Below are positions 27,532 through 33,519 of a stretch of 64,000 nucleotides of DNA, piece by piece; position 1 is the first letter of the stretch; each line of letters starts with the position of its first letter. Made by a program: the position numbers and the translations under genes. Source of the stretch: Blastococcus sp. HT6-4 (GTDB lineage Bacteria; Actinomycetota; Actinomycetes; Mycobacteriales; Geodermatophilaceae); NCBI RefSeq assembly GCF_039679125.1, contig NZ_CP155551.1:806001-870000 (forward strand). Reading direction: 5' to 3'. Under the pieces are notes generated by a model that saw nothing but the letters and a program-made list of their open reading frames with translations, ran no database searches and had not been told where the DNA came from.

Positions 27532-27680
27532 GGCCGGGACCGTACCCACCGCGGCGTCCGCCCGGGCGATGACCGACGCCACTGGGGTGTGCGGTGTGCC
27601 ACCGGCGGGCGCGGGTAGGCCGATCGCCGGACGCACCGCCGTGCCCAGGCATCCGGCGTCCCGCCATCCGAGGAGGAGAC

Positions 27681-28514
27681 GTGGACGAGCAGGACCGGAA
27701 ACGAGCCGAGCTGGGCGTGACCGACGCGCCCGCCGAGGACGAGATCGCCGAGGCGTTCGACAAGATCGTCAGCGAGGGGGCCCAGCGCCTGCACCGCCGG
27801 TGGCGCGAGGTCCTGGCCACCGGCCTGGCCGGCGGACTGGAGATCGCCGTCGGCGTGCTGGCCCTGCTGGCGGTCCTGGAGGCCACGGGCAGCGAGCTGC
27901 TCGCCGGCCTGGCCTTCAGCATCGGCTTCATCGCCCTGATGCTGGGGCGCAGCGAGCTGTTCACCGAGGGCTTCCTGGTCCCGGTCACCGCCGTCTTCGC
28001 CGCCCGCGCCAGCACCGCGCAGCTGGCGAAGCTGTGGGGCGGGACGCTGGTCGCCAACCTGGTCGGCGGCTGGCTGGTCATGTGGGTGGTCGTGCAGGGG
28101 TTCCCCGACCTGGCCGACGTCGCCGTCGAGTCCGCGACGCGCTTCGTCGAGGCGCCGCTGGACCTGCAGTCGGTCTGCCTCGCCTTCCTCGCCGGCAGCG
28201 TGATCACGCTGATGACCCGGATGCAGCACGGCGCGCACTCGGAGACCGGCAAGATCGTCGCCTCGGTCATCGGCGGCTTCCTCCTGGCCGGCCTGATCCT
28301 CTTCCACTCGATCCTCGACTCGCTGCTGATCTTCGGTGCGCTGCACGCCGGCGCCCCGTTCGGCTACGTCGACTGGCTGGCCTGGTTCTGGTACACCGTG
28401 CTGCTGAACATGGCCGGGGGGCTGCTCGTGGTCACCATGATCCGGTTGGTCCGCAGCAAGGAGCTGGTCGAGCGCGAGCGCGCGGCGGTCGCGGCGGGCC
28501 GGCAGGGCCCGTAG
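27681..28514 (+). CDS. formate/nitrite transporter (FNT) family channel
   Basis: 277 residues. A charged N terminus of about 45 residues (DEIAEAFDKIVSEGAQRLHRRW) is followed by six membrane helices with FNT signatures: GLEIAVGVLALLAV, GRSELFTEGFLVPV (half-helix region), and the FHSILDSLLIFGALHAG segment containing the central histidine. FNT channels move formate, nitrite, hydrosulfide or lactate. The YfdC-like N-terminal extension does not tell the substrate. GTG start with AGGAGGAGA upstream. Confidence 0.9.
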   Translation: MDEQDRKRAELGVTDAPAEDEIAEAFDKIVSEGAQRLHRRWREVLATGLAGGLEIAVGVLALLAVLEATGSELLAGLAFSIGFIALMLGRSELFTEGFLVPVTAVFAARASTAQLAKLWGGTLVANLVGGWLVMWVVVQGFPDLADVAVESATRFVEAPLDLQSVCLAFLAGSVITLMTRMQHGAHSETGKIVASVIGGFLLAGLILFHSILDSLLIFGALHAGAPFGYVDWLAWFWYTVLLNMAGGLLVVTMIRLVRSKELVERERAAVAAGRQGP

Positions 28515-28519
28515 GGCTG

Positions 28520-29065
28520 CTACCCCCGGGCCGCGCGGCGGATCGCCGCGACGTACCGGGCGGTCGCCAGCCGCTGCAGCACCAGGGCCAGCGGGCCGGC
28601 CAGCCGGGCGCCGGGTGAGGCCAGGCGGAAGAAGACCCGGATCTCGTAGACCACGTCGCCGTCGGGGGTCAGCCGCACGACGAACCGCTCCTCACCGCTC
28701 TCCGGGTGCCCGGGCAGCGTGCCGTAGGCGAAACCGCGCTCGTCGCCGTCGGTGCGGGCCCACACCACCCGGCAGGGGATGTCGTAGCCCAGCCGCGGCA
28801 GCCCCGCGGTGAGGACGACGACGGTGCCCACCTCGCCGGCCGGGCCGCCGGCCCGCACCCGCAGGCCGGCACCGCGCTGGGCCCGCCAGTCGAGCACCGC
28901 GGCCGCAGCGCGCTCGAACGCCGCCGGCCCGGAGCCGACGACGGCGCGGCGCTCGGCGTGCCGGTAGCCGGTCGGCAGGACGGCGTCCCCCGTGCCGCCC
29001 ACCTCGGGATAGGTCAACGGTGCCCGCACGAGGTCCGCGGGGCCGGTCCGGCGCAGGAGGGCCAC
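28520..29065 (-). CDS. DUF1990 family protein
   Basis: 181 residues. APLTYPEVGGTGDAVLPTGYRHAERRAVVGSG is the family N terminus, then LDWRAQRGAGLRV, and the C-terminal DVVYEIRVFFRLASPGARLAGPLALVLQRLATARYV. The family is SRPBCC-like and of unknown function. GTG start at 29065. The IS110 element ends only 29 bp upstream of this start, so the native promoter has been separated from the gene; transcription from within or beyond the element may now drive it. Tail-to-tail with the FNT gene (5 bp between stops). Confidence 0.88.
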   Translation of the reverse strand: MALLRRTGPADLVRAPLTYPEVGGTGDAVLPTGYRHAERRAVVGSGPAAFERAAAAVLDWRAQRGAGLRVRAGGPAGEVGTVVVLTAGLPRLGYDIPCRVVWARTDGDERGFAYGTLPGHPESGEERFVVRLTPDGDVVYEIRVFFRLASPGARLAGPLALVLQRLATARYVAAIRRAARG

Positions 29066-29106
29066 GGGTGCAGTGTGCGCCGCCGCCGGGATGCTCCTAT
29101 GGATCG

Positions 29107-30195
29107 TCAAGCCGCCGGAGCGAGGTCGTTGGTTGGGTGAGCGGGGCGTAGGACGTAGTAGAGCTCGCGGGCGATCATGCGCTTGAGGCAGCGGATGATG
29201 TCCTTCTTCGACAGGCCTTCGGTGGTGCGGCGTTCGACGTAGGCGCGGGTGCGTGGGTCCCAGCGCATCCGGCAGAGCACGATGCGGTAGAGGGCGGCGT
29301 TGGCCTGTCGGTCTCCGCCGCGGTTGAGCCGGTGGCGGTGGGTCTTGCCCGAGGAGGCCGGGATCGGGGCAACGCCGCAGAGCATGGCGAAGGCCGGCTC
29401 GGAGTGCAGCCGGTCGGCGTTCTGTCCGACGGTGACGAGCAGCTGGCTGGCGACGTCGGCGCCCACGCCGGTGCAGTCGAGCAGGTCGGGGTTGATCTGG
29501 GCAACCAGCGGGCCGATGAGGTCGTCGAGCTCGTTGATCTCCTCGCTGAGGAGCTGGTGGCGGCGGGCCAATGAACGCAGCGCGCGCTTGACGGCCTGCT
29601 CCGGCTCGCCGATGCGGTTGAGATCGGGGCGCAGCCCGGCGCAGGTGCCGATCAGCGTGACGCCCTTGAGGCCGCGCAGCTGGGCGCGCAGCGGCTCGGG
29701 AGCGGTGACGATCAGCGACTTGATCCGCCGCTGGCAGTCCGCCCGCTGGTCGATCGCGCTGCGACGGGCCACCCGCAGGTTGCGCAGCGCCTCCACCTGC
29801 CCGCTGCGGTCCTTCGGGGTGCCGGTGCGGGTGCGGGCCAGCGCGGTGCGGGCGGCGGCCTCGGCGTCGAGCGGATCGGACTTGCCGGCGAACCGGCGGG
29901 TCTTGCGGTCGGGCCGGTCGACCTCGACCATCGCCACGCCCTCGACGGCCAGGTGCCGGGCCAGCCCGGCGCCGTAGACGCCGGTCCCCTCTACGCCGAC
30001 GACCAGCAGCACCCCGAACCCGCGCAGCCAGGCCAGCAGTTGCCGGTAGCCGGCCGCGGTAGCCGGGAACTGCCGGTGGCCCAGCAGCCGCCCGGCGCCG
30101 TCCACGGCGGCAGCGGTGTGGGTGTCGGAATGGGTGTCCACGCCACCGGCCACCTGGACCTGGCCCGGGACGATCTCTGGTGCGATGGTGGTCAT
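29107..30195 (-). CDS. IS110-family RNA-guided recombinase (transposase)
   Basis: 362 residues. N-terminal DEDD/RuvC-like domain with the first Asp in GGVDTHSDTH, Glu in VGVEGTGVYG and the paired Asp in GKSDPLDAEAAAR. A coiled-coil linker follows, then the Tnp_20 domain with LLDCTGVGADVASQLL and the catalytic-serine region PIPASSGKTHRHRLNRGGDRQANAAL. All key residues are present, so it looks active. The ATG at 30195 (TTIAPEIV) is preferred over an upstream start. The stop codon lies 6 bp from the right-end donor sequence and forms part of a TTGACG box. Confidence 0.95.
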   Translation of the reverse strand: MTTIAPEIVPGQVQVAGGVDTHSDTHTAAAVDGAGRLLGHRQFPATAAGYRQLLAWLRGFGVLLVVGVEGTGVYGAGLARHLAVEGVAMVEVDRPDRKTRRFAGKSDPLDAEAAARTALARTRTGTPKDRSGQVEALRNLRVARRSAIDQRADCQRRIKSLIVTAPEPLRAQLRGLKGVTLIGTCAGLRPDLNRIGEPEQAVKRALRSLARRHQLLSEEINELDDLIGPLVAQINPDLLDCTGVGADVASQLLVTVGQNADRLHSEPAFAMLCGVAPIPASSGKTHRHRLNRGGDRQANAALYRIVLCRMRWDPRTRAYVERRTTEGLSKKDIIRCLKRMIARELYYVLRPAHPTNDLAPAA

Positions 30196-30249
30196 CGCCG
30201 TCCTTCTCGCTCGCAACCGACAGGGCGGCACGCACCGCCGGGCGAACGG

Positions 30250-30410
30250 ACAAGACAGTGATGGGTGCCTGCTGGCACAGGCTCCTATGAAGTCACACCG
30301 CCACGACCGGTGAGTGCAGGCAGCCCCGCAGCGGACCGAACCGACAGATCCCGTTGAAGACCCGAAGTCAGTCAGCCGAAGGGTCAGGAACGACCGCTGC
30401 GGGGCAGCGC
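30250..30410 (-). ncRNA. candidate bridge RNA of the IS110 element, all four guides readable
   Basis: Minus-strand RNA encoded between the left end and the transposase. 5' stem-loop: CGCTG/CAGCG (30395-30409). Target-binding loop: left target guide TCGGCTGAC (30379-30371) is identical to the host flank at 30432-30424; right target guide CGGGAT (30353-30348) complements the other flank (29087-29092). A 12-bp stem, 30323-30334 with 30394-30405, can close this loop. Donor-binding loop: left donor guide CATAGGAGC (30289-30281) is identical to the element's right end (29101-29093); then a GTGCC-AGCA-GGCAC hairpin (30278-30265); then right donor guide TCACTG (30261-30256), complementary to core plus left end (30419-30424). 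Exact 5' and 3' ends are estimates. Confidence 0.85.
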
Positions 30411-30424
30411 CTACATCCTCACTG

Positions 30425-32050
30425 TCAGCCGACGCTCGACGCCGCCAGCCGCCGTTGCAGCTCCGCCACGCAGCCGGGCAGGTCCGCCGCCGCCGGCAGC
30501 GGGCGGGCCAGCCAGAATCCCTGGGCGTCGTCGCAGCCCAGCCGGGCCAGGTCGTCCCAGGTGGCGCGGGTCTCCACGCCCTCGGCGACGACGCGCAGGC
30601 CGAGGCTGTGCGCCAGGTCGATGGTCGAGCGCACGATCGTCCGGTCGCTGGCGTCGAGCTCCATCGTCTGGACGAAGGAGCGGTCGACCTTGAGCGTGCC
30701 CACCGGCAACCGGGTGAGGTAGGCCAGCGAGGCCTGCCCGGTGCCGTAGTCGTCGACGGACAGCTCGACCCCCAGCTCCCGCAGCCGGTGCAGCACCTGC
30801 AGGGCGCGCGCCGGGTCCTTCATCGCCGCGCTCTCGGTGATCTCCAGTTCCAGGCACGATGCCGGGACGCCGTGCTCGCGCAGCGACTCGGCGACGCGGT
30901 CGGCGAGGCCGATGTCGAGCAGGCTGCGGGCGGAGAGGTTGACCGCCACGGTGAGGGGGAGGCCGTCGGCGCGCCAGCGCCGGCAGTCGGCCAGCGCCTG
31001 CCCCAGCACCGCTTCGGTCAACGGCCGCACCAGGCCGGTCTGCTCGGCCAGCGGGATGAACTCCGACGGCGGCACCAGCCCCCGCTCCGGGTGCTGCCAG
31101 CGGACCAGCGCCTCCACGCCCCGCACGCGGCCGTCGGCGAGCGCCACCCGGGGCTGGTAGTGCACGACCAGCTCGCCCTCGCGGATGGCGCGGCGCAGGT
31201 CCCCGAACATGCTCAGCTGCCCGGGGGCGTCGGCGTCGAGGGAGGGCCGGTACACGGCGGTCCCGAGATGGTCGGCCTTCGCGGCGTACATGGCCACGTC
31301 CGCGTGCCGCAGCAGGTCGGCGGCGCTGCCCCCGTGGACGGCGATCCCGCAGCTGCCGTCGACCTCGAGCGTCAGCCCGTCCACCGGGAAGGGGCGCCGG
31401 ATCGCCTCGAGCGCACGCTCGGCCACCTGCACGGCCTCACCCGCCCCGCAGCCCCGGAGCAGCACCACGAACTCGTCGCCGCCCAGCCGGGCCAGCACGG
31501 TCTCCTCCCGCAGCTGCGCGGCCAGCCGGTCGGCCACCGACCGGAGGAGCGCGTCGCCGACGTGGTGCCCGAGGGCGTCGTTGACCTCCTTGAACCGGTC
31601 GAGGTCCATGAGCAGCACCGCGACCGCCGGGCCGCCCGCGAGGGAGTCGGCGACGGCGGCCTCGAGGTCGTCGGCGAGCGCGGCGCGGTTGAGCAGGCCG
31701 GTGAGCGGGTCGTGCCGCCCCCGGTGGCGCAGCTCGTCCTCGATCTGGCGACGGGAGGCGACCTCCGCCTTCAGCTCGTCGGACCGGCGCTTGCCGAAGA
31801 CCATCATCAGCAGGTGGGAGAAGGCCAGGACCAGCACGACGTCGTCCGCCGGCCCGCTGAGCAGCTGCGGCCAGTCCCACGCCACGCCGGCCACGGCGAA
31901 GGCCACGGTGAGGAGCAGGACCACGGCCGCCTCGCGCAGGACGCGGGTCCTGAGCGTGGCGATGCCGTCGACCCCCTGGGTCCGCACCACGTCCACCCCC
32001 TCTGCCGTCGTTCGTCCCGATCGACCACCCGGGGTGCGGGCTTGAGACAT
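30425..32050 (-). CDS. membrane-anchored diguanylate cyclase/phosphodiesterase (GGDEF-EAL)
   Basis: 541 residues. Two N-terminal membrane helices (about 37-75), a short linker, a GGDEF domain with intact LARLGGDEFVVLL, and an EAL domain with intact VEALVRWQHP, NLSARSL, ELEITESA, VDDYGTGQASL and KVDRSF and EGVE. Both c-di-GMP synthesis and hydrolysis motifs are complete. There is no separate sensor domain. The ATG at 32050 is used; a GTG a few codons on is an alternative. The IS110 element starts directly after the stop, and the stop codon is part of its target site. Confidence 0.93.
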   Translation of the reverse strand: MSQARTPGGRSGRTTAEGVDVVRTQGVDGIATLRTRVLREAAVVLLLTVAFAVAGVAWDWPQLLSGPADDVVLVLAFSHLLMMVFGKRRSDELKAEVASRRQIEDELRHRGRHDPLTGLLNRAALADDLEAAVADSLAGGPAVAVLLMDLDRFKEVNDALGHHVGDALLRSVADRLAAQLREETVLARLGGDEFVVLLRGCGAGEAVQVAERALEAIRRPFPVDGLTLEVDGSCGIAVHGGSAADLLRHADVAMYAAKADHLGTAVYRPSLDADAPGQLSMFGDLRRAIREGELVVHYQPRVALADGRVRGVEALVRWQHPERGLVPPSEFIPLAEQTGLVRPLTEAVLGQALADCRRWRADGLPLTVAVNLSARSLLDIGLADRVAESLREHGVPASCLELEITESAAMKDPARALQVLHRLRELGVELSVDDYGTGQASLAYLTRLPVGTLKVDRSFVQTMELDASDRTIVRSTIDLAHSLGLRVVAEGVETRATWDDLARLGCDDAQGFWLARPLPAAADLPGCVAELQRRLAASSVG

Positions 32051-32140
32051 CCGGGACGCCGGTCCCCCCGTCGGGTGTCGCCCGTCGGTGGGGGACGACG
32101 GAGGCCGGGCGCCCGGGGCCCGGCTAGGGTCGGGCGCACT

Positions 32141-32998
32141 GTGCTGCCCGCCGTCACCGCCACCCGCTACGTCACCCCGCTGCGCGAGGGTGGCTCCCTG
32201 CCTGGGCTGATGGAGGCCGACGACCTCGGCACATACGTGGTGAAGTGGCGTGCGGCCGGCCAGGGCGTGAAGGTCCTCGTCGCCGAGGTCGTCTGCGGGG
32301 AGCTGGCCCGCGCGCTCGGGCTGCCGGTGCCGGCGCTGGTGACCGTCGACGTCGCGCCGGAGCTCGCGGTGGGCGAGCCCGACCACGAGGTCCAGGAACT
32401 GCTGCAGCGCTCCGCCGGGCGCAACCTGGGTCTGGACTACCTGCCGGGTGCGCTGGACTTCGAGGCCGGCGCCGACGGGGTCGATCCCGAGCTGGCCGGG
32501 CGGGTGCTGTGGTTCGACGCCCTCACCGGCAACGTCGACCGCTCCTGGCGCAACCCGAACATGCTCTTCTGGCACGGCCGGTTGCAGCTGATCGACCACG
32601 GCGCCGCGCTCACGTTCCACCACCACTGGCCGGGCGCCGAGGCCGCCGTGACCCGGCCCTACGACGCGTCGGCGCACGCGCTGCTCGAGTGCGCGCCCGA
32701 CGTGCCGGCCGCCGACGCCGCGCTGGCGTCCCGGGTCACCCGTCCCGTGCTCGAGGGGGTGCTCGCCCAGGTGCCCGACGAGTGGCTGGAGGGCGAGGGG
32801 GCCGACGACCGTCCGCACGCCGTGCGCAACCGCTACGTGGGCCAGCTGCTGGCCCGGCTGGCGGCCCGTGACGCCTGGCTGCCCGGGCTGGTCTCGGCGG
32901 CGGCCGCCGGGGGCGCGGGCCGGCGCCGGACGCGCGTCGGGCAGAACCGGCCGGGGTGGCTGGGGCCGCCACCGCCGGAAGGGATGAGCCAGCGATGA
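32141..32998 (+). CDS. HipA-like kinase family protein
   Basis: 285 residues. GLMEADDLGTYVVKWRAAGQGVKVLVAEVVCGELARALGLPVPALV resembles the HipA-like kinase N-lobe (Lys in VVKW). FDALTGNVDRSWRNPNMLFW and LQLIDHGAALTFHH carry the catalytic-type Asp/Asn and metal-binding Asp. It lacks the HipA N1 domain, and there is no hipB antitoxin. It is coupled to a DUF3037 gene by an ATGA overlap, a pairing seen widely in bacteria. Probably a small protein or small-molecule kinase of unknown target. GTG start at 32141. Confidence 0.85.
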   Translation: MLPAVTATRYVTPLREGGSLPGLMEADDLGTYVVKWRAAGQGVKVLVAEVVCGELARALGLPVPALVTVDVAPELAVGEPDHEVQELLQRSAGRNLGLDYLPGALDFEAGADGVDPELAGRVLWFDALTGNVDRSWRNPNMLFWHGRLQLIDHGAALTFHHHWPGAEAAVTRPYDASAHALLECAPDVPAADAALASRVTRPVLEGVLAQVPDEWLEGEGADDRPHAVRNRYVGQLLARLAARDAWLPGLVSAAAAGGAGRRRTRVGQNRPGWLGPPPPEGMSQR

Positions 32999-33396
32999 GT
33001 GTCGGGACGAGGGACACCTTCGAGTACGCAGTCCTGCGGGTGGTGCCGCGCGTGGAGCGGGGTGAGTCGCTCAACGCAGGCGTGCTGGTCTACTGCCGGC
33101 AGCGCGACTACCTCGGCTCCCGGCTGCACCTCGACGTCGACCGGCTGCGGGCCCTGGACCCGACGGCCGATGCGGCGGCGATCGGCCGGGCGCTGCAGGC
33201 GGCCGCCGACGTCTGCGCGGCCGATCCGGGCGCCGGCGCCGCGGGGCGGGAGGCGCTCGGTTCCCGGTTCCGCTGGCTCACCGCGCCGCGCAGCACCGTC
33301 GTCCAGCCGGGGCCGGTGCACACCGGACTGACCGCCGACCCCGACGCCGAGGCCGACCGGCTGCTGGCCCTGCTGGTCCTCCCCGTCCGGCCGTAG
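32995..33396 (+). CDS. DUF3037 family protein
   Basis: 133 residues, family pattern TFEYAVLRVVPRVERGESLNAGVLVYCRQRDYLGSRLHLD and FRWLTAPRSTVVQPGPVHTGL. DUF3037 proteins are nearly always next to a HipA-like kinase, as here (ATGA overlap), and may be its partner or substrate. No catalytic residues are recognisable. The gene is followed by the phoX regulatory region. Confidence 0.9.
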   Translation: MSVGTRDTFEYAVLRVVPRVERGESLNAGVLVYCRQRDYLGSRLHLDVDRLRALDPTADAAAIGRALQAAADVCAADPGAGAAGREALGSRFRWLTAPRSTVVQPGPVHTGLTADPDAEADRLLALLVLPVRP

Positions 33397-33426
33397 GCCG
33401 CGTCCGCCGACGACCGGTGATCAGAG

Positions 33427-33448
33427 GGTCACCGGTCATTCACCGTGC
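33427..33448 (+). promoter_or_regulatory. PHO-box-like direct repeat upstream of phoX
   Basis: Two adjacent 11-nt units, GGTCACCGGTC (33427-33437) and ATTCACCGTGC (33438-33448), share TCACCG at the same register. The actinobacterial PhoP operator is built of 11-nt direct repeats of the form GTTCACC. The repeat lies 71 nt before the phoX start. Confidence 0.65.
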
Positions 33449-33474
33449 GGCCACGCCCGCGTGGCGGTGGACCG

Positions 33475-33510
33475 CTTGGGTCGCGAGAGCCCACCTCCTC
33501 GCGACCCAAG
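33475..33510 (+). promoter_or_regulatory. 13-bp leader hairpin abutting the phoX ribosome-binding site
   Basis: Perfect arms 33475-33487 and 33498-33510 with a 10-nt loop. The 3' arm touches the GAGGGA Shine-Dalgarno (33510-33515) of phoX, so folding could hinder translation; it could equally be a late terminator of the DUF3037 transcript or an operator. Confidence 0.65.
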
Positions 33511-33519
33511 AGGGATCAG

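Larger units (their letters stand above)
29094..30424 (-). mobile_element. complete IS110-family insertion sequence with defined ends and CA core
   Basis: About 1.33 kb. On the minus strand the left end starts at 30422 just after a CA core (30424-30423), and the right end finishes at 29094, followed by a second CA copy (29093-29092). Left end: 227 nt of noncoding DNA carrying a bridge-RNA-like gene. Right end: 13 nt beyond the transposase stop. There are no terminal inverted repeats and no target duplication beyond the dinucleotide core, as usual for the IS110 group. Removing the element restores TCGGCTGA-CA-TCCCGG on the minus strand. The ends were deduced from matches to the guide RNA described separately. 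Confidence 0.88.

Noticed and set aside
28520-30253. A 577-codon open minus-strand frame joining DUF1990 to sequence across the IS
   Set aside because: It is a read-through frame antisense or out of frame to the recombinase; only the last 181 codons look like protein.
29093-30289. 9-bp direct repeat GCTCCTATG at 29093-29101 and 30281-30289, first taken as a target duplication bounding a 1.19-kb element
   Set aside because: The right copy lies inside the noncoding left end, in the donor-guide position of the bridge RNA. The other guide matches place the true left boundary at 30422-30424.
33475-33510. phoX leader hairpin as a known riboswitch
   Set aside because: A simple stem-loop with no conserved aptamer elements recognisable to me.
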